A DNA stretch of 37,669 nucleotides. Source: an uncultured Pseudoflavonifractor sp. Its GTDB lineage: Bacteria > Bacillota > Clostridia > Oscillospirales > Oscillospiraceae. Both the position numbers and the translations under genes were made by a program. Within the stretch, counting starts at the first letter, position 1; each line of letters starts with the position of its first letter. The stretch covers positions 1 through 37,669 of the forward strand of contig CANDEE010000010.1 of NCBI GenBank assembly GCA_947383685.1. Reading direction: 5' to 3'. Of this stretch, positions 1 to 7,116 are shown one piece after another. The notes under the pieces were generated by a model, which had not been told where the DNA came from, did no database searches, and saw nothing but the letters and a program-made list of their open reading frames with translations.

Positions 1-87
1 CAGCGGGAGGGATTCGAACCCTCGGGCCGCTTTTGACGGCCACACGATTTCCAATCGTGCTCGTTATGACCACTTCGATACCGCTGC
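1..87 (-). tRNA. tRNA-Ser(GGA), 3' end cut by the window edge
   Basis: The minus strand folds as a class II tRNA: acceptor strand GCAGCGG at 87-81, an anticodon stem around the loop TTGGAAA (anticodon GGA), a long variable arm, and a T arm containing GGTTCGAATCC. The matching acceptor strand CCGCTG runs off base 1, so the last acceptor base, the discriminator and any CCA lie outside the window. The long variable arm and GGA anticodon identify serine. Confidence 0.95.
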
Positions 88-130
88 AAGTCATAAACGC
101 TGTTTCCAGCCAAGCGGGACAGCGACAATT

Positions 131-158
131 ATTATATCAGATTTTTGAGATTCGTCAA
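131..158 (-). promoter_or_regulatory. Promoter of tRNA-Ser
   Basis: On the minus strand TTGACG (158-153) and TATAAT (136-131) are separated by 16 bases, about 44 bases ahead of the tRNA 5' end. This is a near-consensus housekeeping promoter. Bases 159-380 hold no gene that I can support. Confidence 0.8.
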
Positions 159-380
159 GTCCCTGAACGAAAAAAGCTGACCGGAAATTGGCTTTTCCTA
201 TTGTGAAGCCCGTGATGGTCACAAAGGAGACTATGGGGTATGGAGTTTCGGGTTTGGCGTTCGGAGTTCTAAGCACCTTTCTCTGGAGCGGAATTACCGC
301 CCTGCCAACGAGGCGGGCAACCGGAAAAAGGAGGGGCGGTACTGGCGGCTATTTTGTTGGTAAGCTGACGGGAATAAGGC

Positions 381-409
381 TTGCGGGAAGTAAAAAAATA
401 TAGTATTAT
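381..409 (+). promoter_or_regulatory. Promoter of the FadR-type regulator
   Basis: TTGCGG (381-386) and TATTAT (404-409) are 17 bases apart, with the ATG 26 bases downstream. I saw no copy of the 5567-5588 palindrome here, so autoregulation through that site is not supported. Confidence 0.55.
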
Positions 410-435
410 GAAAGAAAAAGATAGGAGGCGGCGGC

Positions 436-1107
436 ATGAAGGAACCGCGGGTCAAAACCATTCGGGGCCAGGTCTATCAGATATTGCGGAATGACGTTTG
501 CTCTGGAAAGTATGGGCCGGGCTTTTGGCTCCAGGAGAAGGAGCTGGCGGAAAAGCTGGGGGTCAGCCGCAGCCCTGTGCGGGAAGCACTGCGGCAGCTT
601 GTGTCCGATGGACTGGTCATCGAGGTCCCCAACAAAGGGGTGTTTGTGAAGGAATTTACTCTGCGGGACATTGATGAGATTTTTGATATGCGGGTGATGC
701 TGGAGTCCTACGGTATCCAGAAAAGCCGGAAAAACCTGACTTCCGTTCGCCGCCAAAAGCTCTTTGAGCTGCTGGATTTGCTGGAAAGAAGCTGCGCTGC
801 CGGGGATATGGACAAGTATGTCCAGGCGGATGAGGAGCTTCACATCCGCATCGTGGAGCTGGGGGGGAACAGTCTGGTGGAGTCCACCTATGACCGGGTG
901 CGCTCCATGAACCAGCAGTTCCGGGTGCTGTCGCTTGTCAGCCACCAGCGGTTCGACGAGTCCATGGAGGAGCACCGCAGGCTGATCCACGCCCTGGCGG
1001 TGGGAGATGTGTCTGCCGCAGAGGAGGTTCTGCGGGTCCATCTGGAGCTGGCCCGCAGAACCATCAAGGAGCAGCTCATGCAGGGGCGGACGGCAGAGGA
1101 GAGCTGA
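436..1107 (+). CDS. GntR-family (FadR/FCD subfamily) transcriptional regulator
   Basis: A 223-residue one-component regulator. Residues 10-70 form a winged helix-turn-helix of the GntR type (ELAEKLGVSRSPVREALRQL). Residues 75-215 form an all-helical FCD ligand-binding domain. D132, H136, H180 and H202 match the metal-binding residues seen in many FCD proteins. The start is set by AGGAGG seven bases ahead of ATG 436. It is convergent with the permease gene and shares a terminator with it. FCD regulators usually respond to sugar acids or hydroxy acids, and the adjacent locus handles such compounds. It is the obvious candidate to bind the palindrome at 5567-5588, but that is inference. Confidence 0.9.
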   Translation: MKEPRVKTIRGQVYQILRNDVCSGKYGPGFWLQEKELAEKLGVSRSPVREALRQLVSDGLVIEVPNKGVFVKEFTLRDIDEIFDMRVMLESYGIQKSRKNLTSVRRQKLFELLDLLERSCAAGDMDKYVQADEELHIRIVELGGNSLVESTYDRVRSMNQQFRVLSLVSHQRFDESMEEHRRLIHALAVGDVSAAEEVLRVHLELARRTIKEQLMQGRTAEES

Positions 1108-1132
1108 GAAAATAAAAAAGAAACAGACAGAA

Positions 1133-1157
1133 GGAGCCTGGCTATATGCCAGGCTCC
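1133..1157. terminator. Bidirectional terminator
   Basis: A 10-bp perfect stem (GGAGCCTGGC) with a five-base loop is flanked by A/T-rich tracts on both sides. It can serve both the regulator (+) and the permease (-). Confidence 0.8.
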
Positions 1158-1183
1158 TTCTTTTCAAAAAGAGAGGGGAAAAC

Positions 1184-2641
1184 TTAGTGGATGAACAGAG
1201 AGAGGATCACGAAAATCACCGAGCCAAAGGCGGGAACCAAGATAGAGCCGATGGTCCAGGTCTTGAGACTGGTCTTGATGTCCATGCCGGAGAAGCTGGT
1301 GACCACATGGAAGTAGCTGTCGTTGAGGAAGGAGGGGCACATAGTGGTCAAGCACAGGGCCAGAGCCGCCAGGTAGGGGTTGATGCCCAGGGTGGTGACC
1401 ATGGGGGCCACGATGGCGGAACCGGTAATCATAGCGGTTGTACCGGAGCCCTGGGGGAAGCGCATAATGACGCCGATGATGATGGGAACCAGGATACCGG
1501 GGATGCCCATCTTCACAATGGCGTTGGCCATCATACCGGCAGCGCCGGAGGTGTTGATGACAGCGCCCAAAGCGCCGCCGGCGGCGGTGATGAAAACGAT
1601 GGGACCGGCGTCACGGCAGGCCTCCTGCATCAGATCCACACAGGCCTTGCTGCCCATCTCATGGCACAGCAGGAAAGCGCCCATGCACAGGGAGATAAAC
1701 AGAGCGATAACAGGCTGGCCCAGGAAGCTGACCACGTTGGCGACAGCAGTGCCCTTCAGAGAACCGATCTGGCCCACCAGAGTGTTGGCGAAGATCAGGA
1801 CGATGGGGATGAGCAGGGTGGCGAAGGACAGGCCAGCGGAGGGCAGCTTCTCAGTGGAGAGCAGGTCTGCAAAGTCCTGGTTCTCCAGCTCCTTGCCGGA
1901 CTTCATCTTGGCGTCGATCTTGTCCAGAACGGCCAGCTGAGCATCGGTATACTGGCTGCGGTCAATCTCGTAGGGGACCACCAGATCGGGATACTTTTTG
2001 CCAAAGTACCGGAACAGGAACACGGCAAAAATGAACAGGGGCACGGAGATAGCCAGACCGCAAAGGATGTACATACCAAGGTCAAGGCCCAGTCCGTTGT
2101 CATTGAAGGTGCCGACCACGGCCAGAGGGCCGGGCGTGGGGGGAACCATGAAGTGGGTGATGTATAGGCCCATGCCCAGGATGCCGCCCAGCCAGACCAT
2201 GGACTTCTTGGTCAGACGGGAGAACTCCTTAGCCAGGGAGGACAGGATCACGAAGCCGGAGTCACAGAATACGGGGATGGAGACCACGAAGCCGGTGAGG
2301 CCGAGAACCACGTCGCAGTTCTTCACGCCCACGATCTTCAGGATGGTCAGAGCCATCTGCTTGGCGGCGCCGGATTTTTCCAGAAAGATACCCATGATAC
2401 AGCCAAAGCCGATCACGACGCCGATACTGGCCATGGTGTTGCCAAAGCCCTTGGTGACGGTGCTGACGCAGCCGGCAAGGGTGTCGATCACACCGCCCTC
2501 GGGGCCAAAGGGCATTGCCAGAACGGCAATAAGGATGGCCGAGATAATGAGGGCCGGGAAGGGATGGAGCTTGTTGGCAATAATCAGAGCCATCATGACG
2601 ATAATGCCGATGAACATTGCCAGGACAGGATTGAAACCCAT
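1184..2641 (-). CDS. GntP-family gluconate/sugar-acid:H+ symporter
   Basis: A 485-residue membrane protein with 12 or more hydrophobic segments. It carries the hallmark SIPVFCDSGFVIL segment of the GntP family (residues ~160-172) and the half-helix region HFMVPPTPGPLAVVG. The length matches GntP/GntT/IdnT/DsdX (~440-480). The family imports gluconate and related hydroxy acids with protons at the cytoplasmic membrane. The start has AAAGGAGG eight bases upstream. It is the last gene of larA-uxaA(small)-uxaA(large)-gntP, 80 bases after the dehydratase. That gap holds a small GCGC hairpin but no convincing promoter, so co-transcription is likely. The exact substrate cannot be read from the sequence. 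Confidence 0.92.
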   Translation of the reverse strand: MGFNPVLAMFIGIIVMMALIIANKLHPFPALIISAILIAVLAMPFGPEGGVIDTLAGCVSTVTKGFGNTMASIGVVIGFGCIMGIFLEKSGAAKQMALTILKIVGVKNCDVVLGLTGFVVSIPVFCDSGFVILSSLAKEFSRLTKKSMVWLGGILGMGLYITHFMVPPTPGPLAVVGTFNDNGLGLDLGMYILCGLAISVPLFIFAVFLFRYFGKKYPDLVVPYEIDRSQYTDAQLAVLDKIDAKMKSGKELENQDFADLLSTEKLPSAGLSFATLLIPIVLIFANTLVGQIGSLKGTAVANVVSFLGQPVIALFISLCMGAFLLCHEMGSKACVDLMQEACRDAGPIVFITAAGGALGAVINTSGAAGMMANAIVKMGIPGILVPIIIGVIMRFPQGSGTTAMITGSAIVAPMVTTLGINPYLAALALCLTTMCPSFLNDSYFHVVTSFSGMDIKTSLKTWTIGSILVPAFGSVIFVILSLFIH

Positions 2642-2721
2642 ACAGTTTTACCTCCTTTTTTTCTGCTCTCTTTTTGATTTATACTAAGCGCCAAAGCGCG
2701 TAGCACCAATGGGAAAGGAAC

Positions 2722-3900
2722 TTAGATAACAGGGCCAAGACAGAAGATGTCCATGGAGCCGAAATAGCCCAGGGCCTCGTTTTTGGTCATCTGACCGTTC
2801 AGGACCTTCAGCAGCAGTTCAAAGGCCTCCTCGCCTACCTGCTCGATGGTGGCTTCTCCGGTGATGATGCGCCCGGCGTTTAGGTCCATGTCGTGGCCCA
2901 TGCGCTCATAGGTATTGGGGTTGCCGCAGATTTTGATGACGGGCATAGAGGGGAAGCCCTGGGGGGCGCCCCGTCCGGTGGAGAACATCATAAACTGGGC
3001 GCCGGTGGCAGCCATGCCGGTCAGGATTTCCGGCTCCCGCCCGGGGGCGTCCTTGATCCACAGGCCCTTCTGACCGTCTACCCGGTCACAGTATTCCAGA
3101 ACGCCCTGAATGGGGCGGTGGCCTGACTTGACGATGGCGCCCAGGCTCTTTTCCTCAATGGAGGAAAGACCGCCGGCAATGTTGCCGGGGGTGGGCTGAC
3201 CGCCCCGCATATCCTCACCGATGGATTTGGCACGCTTCTCCATTCGGTCCACGATTTCGTATATCTTCTGCCCCACAGGGCCGTCCTCGCCGCCAACGGC
3301 CCGGCGGGCCAGGATGTGCTCGCCGCCCAGGAACTCGGTGGTTTCGCCAAAGACCACGGTGGCCCCCAAATCCACCAGCTTGTCGGCCACATAGCCGATG
3401 ACGCAGTTGGAGGCCATGCCGGAGGTGGTGTCGGAGGCTCCGCACTTGATAGCCATGACCACCTCAGAAATGTCCACAGGCTCCCGCTGGAGGCCGGAGA
3501 CCTGCTGGACCAGCTTCTGGGCGGCGTCAATGCCCGCCTGGATAGCCCGGGAGGTGCCGCCCAACTCCTGGATGCGGATGATTTCCACCGGCTTGCCGGT
3601 GGCGCGAATCTCCTCCACCATCCGCTCGTGGTCGGTGCCCTCGCAGCCCAGGCTGACAATGAGGGCGGCGGCTACGTTGGGGCTTTGGCCCAGGTTGGAG
3701 AGGGTGTCGGTGACCCGCTTCAAATCAATGGGAAGCTGACAGCAGCCCTGATGATGAAAGTAGCCGATGGTGCCTTGGACCTGGCGGCAGATGGCCTGGC
3801 CCACATCGTTGGCGCAGATGACACTGGGGATAACGGCCACCAGGTTTCGGGCACCAAATTTGCCGTTGGGACGGCGGTAACCCATAAATTGATAACTCAT
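2722..3900 (-). CDS. UxaA-family dehydratase, large (catalytic) subunit
   Basis: A 392-residue homologue of the C-terminal part of altronate/galactarate dehydratase (UxaA, GarD) and of SuyB of sulfolactate sulfo-lyase. Conserved features are the N-terminal GYRRPNGKFGARN segment, the Cys-containing HHQGCCQ, SLGCEGTD and KCGASDTTSG motifs expected to hold the metal or Fe-S site, and the PxxKICGNP segment near the C terminus. In UxaA the SAF domain and this domain are fused; here they are two genes 14 bases apart, as in SuyAB-type enzymes. The reaction should be dehydration, or a related beta-elimination, of a 2,3-dihydroxy acid to a 2-keto-3-deoxy acid. The substrate is unknown. Start: AAGGAGG eight bases before the ATG. 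Confidence 0.88.
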   Translation of the reverse strand: MSYQFMGYRRPNGKFGARNLVAVIPSVICANDVGQAICRQVQGTIGYFHHQGCCQLPIDLKRVTDTLSNLGQSPNVAAALIVSLGCEGTDHERMVEEIRATGKPVEIIRIQELGGTSRAIQAGIDAAQKLVQQVSGLQREPVDISEVVMAIKCGASDTTSGMASNCVIGYVADKLVDLGATVVFGETTEFLGGEHILARRAVGGEDGPVGQKIYEIVDRMEKRAKSIGEDMRGGQPTPGNIAGGLSSIEEKSLGAIVKSGHRPIQGVLEYCDRVDGQKGLWIKDAPGREPEILTGMAATGAQFMMFSTGRGAPQGFPSMPVIKICGNPNTYERMGHDMDLNAGRIITGEATIEQVGEEAFELLLKVLNGQMTKNEALGYFGSMDIFCLGPVI

Positions 3901-3914
3901 TGGTTTTACCCTCC

Positions 3915-4211
3915 TTACAGGTCGCCGCGTCCGCGCATGGCGTCCATATTGTGGATGTGTACGTAGTCACCCTTCTTGATGTCATGGCTGGCGGCCCCGA
4001 TGGACTCGCCGTACTTCATGATAGGCTCACCCTTGGCAATGTCCCGGAGGGCGATTTTATGCCCGTAGGGCACGTCTCCGTGGACGGCGATGGTCTGGGA
4101 TTGGCCCTTCTTGTCCCGAACCTCCACCTCCGTACCATCTACAATGCCGTTGGCAAAGATGGTGGCTACGTTGTCCAGGTCGTCCACCTTGAGCGCAAGC
4201 TTGAGTTCCAT
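3915..4211 (-). CDS. UxaA-family dehydratase, small SAF-domain subunit
   Basis: A 98-residue protein consisting of one SAF domain, ending with the typical GESIGAASHDIKKGDYVHIHN motif. It matches the N-terminal domain of altronate dehydratase and stand-alone small subunits such as SuyA. It should pair with the large subunit encoded directly downstream and help bind the substrate. AAGGAGG lies nine bases before the ATG. The gene sits 16 bases after larA in one transcription unit. The family is clear; the substrate is not. Confidence 0.87.
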   Translation of the reverse strand: MELKLALKVDDLDNVATIFANGIVDGTEVEVRDKKGQSQTIAVHGDVPYGHKIALRDIAKGEPIMKYGESIGAASHDIKKGDYVHIHNMDAMRGRGDL

Positions 4212-4227
4212 ATGGCTTCCTCCTTAT

Positions 4228-5505
4228 TTATTCTTTGACTGCCAGGACAGCCACTCCGTCGGGAATGACCACTACTCTGGCGTCCTTGCCCATCATGCCG
4301 TAGGCCATTTCCAAGGCCTCGTCGGGAGAGGAGGCGGGGATCAGGTTGGCCTTGCGGACCAGCTCATGGTCCAGATAGGTGGTCACCAGAATGACCTTGT
4401 GCTTTTTGAGGATGCGGGAATAGATTTGAGCGCACCACTGTTCCGCAATGGTCTCCTTGGGCGGAATTTTGGAAAGGTATTCGTCGATCTCGTCCACGGT
4501 GCCCTTGACGATGAGCTTTTCAAAATTAGTGCCGCCCATACCGTCAAAACAGGAGGCGCACATGATGATGACTCCGCCGTCCTTACAGCAGGCCTCGGCG
4601 GTGGCGACCGCCTTGGGACTCTGGTAAAGGTTCTGGTCCAGAGGATAACCGCCGTTGGAGGTAATAACGATATCCCCGGTGATGCTGGGACACTGGGCCA
4701 GCTCCCGGACAAATTTTACTCCCTCGGCGTGGGCATCCTCCAGGTCTCCGGCAAAGGCGGCCACCACCTTCTTTTCTCCGTTGAGGGCCACGTTCAGAAT
4801 GAACTGGACGTTGACCTTCCGGGCGGCGTAGATCATATCCTCATGGATAGGATTGTGCTCCAAAACGCCTGTGGTGGAATAGGGGCTGGAAATGGCCTTG
4901 TAGGAGTGGTTCTCATTCACCGTGGCGGCGTTGCAGATGCCGGGAAGGATGCTCTTACGGCCGCCGGAGAAGCCGGCAAAGAAGTGAGGCTCAATGAAGC
5001 CCTCGGTAATGAGCAGGTCGCAGTCCAGAGCCAGCTTGTTGACCCACAGCTCGGCTCCGGAGGGCAGGGGGCAGACAAAATCGAAGTCGTCCTGCTCAAA
5101 GGCCTTATTGACAACGATTTTCTCGTTGTCCACAATGGCGTCGCCAAACATCCGCCGCTGCTCGGTCTCGGTGGTGGGGCGGTGAAGGCCGGTGGCGATG
5201 AGGATGGTGATGTCGGCGTCGGGGTTGCCCTGACGAATCTCTTTCAAAAGGATGGGCAGGGTCAACTTACTGGGTACGGCCCGGGTATGGTCGCTGGTGA
5301 CCAGAACCACCTTTTTCTTGCCCTTGGCAAGCTCACGGAGACGGGGGGTGCCAATGGGATTGGCGAGAGCCTCCTCCACAAGCTGGACCTCGGATTTGCC
5401 GGGGTCATATTCCTCGGTCTTGGCGGTAATGACCGCCTCCAGGTTCTCCTCCCCAATGTGGAGGTCCAGGGAGGAGGTATAGTAGGGGATAGGAATGGTT
5501 TTCAT
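4228..5505 (-). CDS. larA: LarA-family nickel-pincer racemase/epimerase
   Basis: A 425-residue LarA homologue (Lactobacillus plantarum LarA has 424). The key LarA residues fall at the same numbers: D72 and R75 in SDHTR, H108 in ATGLHRP, H174 in EPHFFAG, K184 in GGRKS (the lysine that binds the nickel-pincer nucleotide), H200 in NENHSY, and Q295/K298 in QSPK. LarA racemises lactate by hydride transfer; relatives act on other 2-hydroxy acids. The start was moved to the ATG at 5505, which has GAGGTGG seven bases upstream; an upstream in-frame ATG lies within the operator and promoter region. It is first in the operon with the dehydratase and permease, suggesting it inverts C2 of the imported acid. 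The cofactor genes larB, larC and larE are not in the window. Confidence 0.9.
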   Translation of the reverse strand: MKTIPIPYYTSSLDLHIGEENLEAVITAKTEEYDPGKSEVQLVEEALANPIGTPRLRELAKGKKKVVLVTSDHTRAVPSKLTLPILLKEIRQGNPDADITILIATGLHRPTTETEQRRMFGDAIVDNEKIVVNKAFEQDDFDFVCPLPSGAELWVNKLALDCDLLITEGFIEPHFFAGFSGGRKSILPGICNAATVNENHSYKAISSPYSTTGVLEHNPIHEDMIYAARKVNVQFILNVALNGEKKVVAAFAGDLEDAHAEGVKFVRELAQCPSITGDIVITSNGGYPLDQNLYQSPKAVATAEACCKDGGVIIMCASCFDGMGGTNFEKLIVKGTVDEIDEYLSKIPPKETIAEQWCAQIYSRILKKHKVILVTTYLDHELVRKANLIPASSPDEALEMAYGMMGKDARVVVIPDGVAVLAVKE

Positions 5506-5566
5506 ATTTTCCACCTCTGTTCCGCAAATTTTTTGGATGAATTTTGTGAAAGTGCACAAAGTTCCT

Positions 5567-5588
5567 TGTATCATGTATACATGATACA
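5567..5588. promoter_or_regulatory. 22-bp perfect palindrome, probable FCD-regulator operator
   Basis: The half-site TGTATCATGTA is followed directly by its exact reverse complement. The centre contains GTATAC, typical of FadR-subfamily GntR operators. It covers the -10 box of the larA promoter and lies in the divergent region between larA and the glycerate kinase. Repression of larA-uxaA-gntP is the simplest reading. Confidence 0.8.
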
Positions 5589-5609
5589 CCTGGCACAAAG
5601 GATTGTCAA
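5581..5609 (-). promoter_or_regulatory. Promoter of the larA operon
   Basis: On the minus strand a consensus TTGACA (5609-5604) and TATCAT (5586-5581) are exactly 17 bases apart. The -10 lies inside the palindrome. The leader to the larA ATG is about 70 bases. Confidence 0.85.
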
Positions 5610-5723
5610 CGGCGTTTTCCACAAGGAATGGGGGTCTCGTTTTGTCGAAAAATGCTAAAAATGAGGAAGAGCTTTGAAAGAGAGGGGCTTTGACATTTTG
5701 ACGAGGACAGCTGAGGGGGGCAG

Positions 5724-5752
5724 TTTACAAATTTTAATAGACGTGTTAAATT
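5724..5752 (+). promoter_or_regulatory. Possible promoter of the glycerate kinase
   Basis: TTTACA (5724-5729) and TAAATT (5747-5752) are 17 bases apart, about 45 bases ahead of the chosen start. The match is moderate. Confidence 0.4.
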
Positions 5753-5796
5753 GTACGAGAGAACACCATATGAATAGAACCAGGGAGGGATTTGGA

Positions 5797-7032
5797 ATGG
5801 ACGCGAAAATGAGAAAAGACACAGACGCAATCGTGGCGGCCTCCATCAAGGCGGTGCAACCCGACGAGGCGGTGGCCCGGGCCTTGAAGGGGAAGGAGTT
5901 TCCCGGACGGGTGCTGTTGGTGGCGGCGGGGAAGGCGGCCTGGCAGATGGCGAAGGCGGCCCACGATTGTATGGGGAACCGAATCGAGGCAGGGGTGGTG
6001 GTCACCAAATATGACCATGTGATGGGCCCCATTGCCAATTTTGACTGCCGGGAGGCGGGGCATCCCGTACCTGATGAAAACTCCTTTGCCGGGACCCAAG
6101 CGGCTCTTGACTTAGTGGAGGGACTGACCGATGACGACACGGTGTTGTTCCTCCTCTCCGGAGGAGGCAGCGCCCTGTTTGAAAAGCCCCTTATTCCCGG
6201 AGAGGTCCTCCAGGACGTGACCCGTCAGCTTTTGGCCTGCGGTGCGGACATTGTGGAAATCAACACCATCCGAAAGCGGCTTTCCGCTGTGAAAGGAGGA
6301 CGCTTTGCCCAAGCCTGTGCCCCAGCCCGGGTATTTTCTATCGTTTTGAGCGATATTCTGGGGGACCCCTTGGACATGATTGCCAGCGGGCCGGCCTATC
6401 CGGACAGCTCCACCTGCGCCCAGGCAAAGGCTATTGCGGAGAAGTACAAGCTAAATCTCACCCCGGAAACCTGGTCCCTGCTGGAGCGGGAAACTCCCAA
6501 GGCTCTGGACAATGTGACCACGCTTATTACAGGCTCGGTACGGGAGCTGTGCACGGCAGCGGCAGGGGAGTGCGAGAGGCTGGGCTATGAACCGGTTTTG
6601 CTCACCGACCAGCTTTGCTGTGAGGCGCGGGAGGCAGGCAGTTTCCTGGCTGCTATTTTAAAGACCAACGCCGGGGCGGGTAAGAGCCTTGCTTTTATTG
6701 CGGGCGGCGAGACCGTAGTACATCTAACTGGGAAGGGCAAGGGAGGCCGGAATCAGGAACTGGCTTTGGCAGCGGCTCAGGGGATTGCGGGCCTTTCGGA
6801 TGTGGCGGTATTCTCAGTGGGCAGCGACGGCACCGATGGCCCCACTGACGCGGCGGGGGGTTATGCGGACGGGACAACCCTGGAGGAATTGAAGAAAAAG
6901 GGCTTGGACCTGTTTGCGGTGCTGGCGGACAATGACGCCTACCACGCGTTAAAGGCGGTGGAAGGGTTGATCGTTACCGGACCCACGGGCACCAATGTGA
7001 ACGATGTTGCGGTGGCTCTTTTGAAGGGATAA
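5797..7032 (+). CDS. MOFRL-family glycerate kinase (DUF4147 + MOFRL)
   Basis: A 411-residue protein of the TtuD/GckA family. The N-terminal DUF4147 domain carries GKAAWQMAKAA and the glycine-rich LLSGGGSALF loop. The C-terminal MOFRL domain carries GGRNQELALAAA and the SDGTDGPTDAAGG signature. Family members phosphorylate D-glycerate to 2-phosphoglycerate with ATP; databases often call them 'hydroxypyruvate reductase', which is an old misassignment. The ATG at 5797 has GGGAGGG eight bases upstream and gives the usual family N terminus (MRKDTDAIVAASIKAV); the longer frame upstream lacks a good ribosome site. It is divergent from larA across the palindrome, so it probably serves the same pathway by taking a three-carbon product into glycolysis. 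Confidence 0.88.
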   Translation: MDAKMRKDTDAIVAASIKAVQPDEAVARALKGKEFPGRVLLVAAGKAAWQMAKAAHDCMGNRIEAGVVVTKYDHVMGPIANFDCREAGHPVPDENSFAGTQAALDLVEGLTDDDTVLFLLSGGGSALFEKPLIPGEVLQDVTRQLLACGADIVEINTIRKRLSAVKGGRFAQACAPARVFSIVLSDILGDPLDMIASGPAYPDSSTCAQAKAIAEKYKLNLTPETWSLLERETPKALDNVTTLITGSVRELCTAAAGECERLGYEPVLLTDQLCCEAREAGSFLAAILKTNAGAGKSLAFIAGGETVVHLTGKGKGGRNQELALAAAQGIAGLSDVAVFSVGSDGTDGPTDAAGGYADGTTLEELKKKGLDLFAVLADNDAYHALKAVEGLIVTGPTGTNVNDVAVALLKG

Positions 7033-7062
7033 AATTTCAGCTATCCGTCATTTTTGAATCAT

Positions 7063-7102
7063 AAAAAGCCGGGAGCCTTCCAACAAAGGCTCCCGGCTTT
7101 TT
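7063..7102. terminator. Strong bidirectional terminator
   Basis: A 17-bp inverted repeat including the A/T tails (core AAGCCGGGAGCCTT) with a six-base loop separates the convergent glycerate kinase and reductase genes. Confidence 0.9.
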
Positions 7103-7116
7103 ATGGGGAAAGAAAT

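Noticed and set aside
1007..2167. A 386-codon frame overlapping the regulator end and opposite the permease
   Set aside because: Composition is His/Gly/Asp-rich and non-protein-like, and it runs through the terminator at 1133-1157.
4090..5658. A 522-codon open frame opposite larA and the small dehydratase subunit
   Set aside because: It is a Gly/Val-rich shadow of GC-rich genes on the other strand; larA has all catalytic residues.
5797..7032. Hydroxypyruvate reductase
   Set aside because: MOFRL/DUF4147 proteins are glycerate kinases; there is no NAD(P)-binding Rossmann signature of a reductase.
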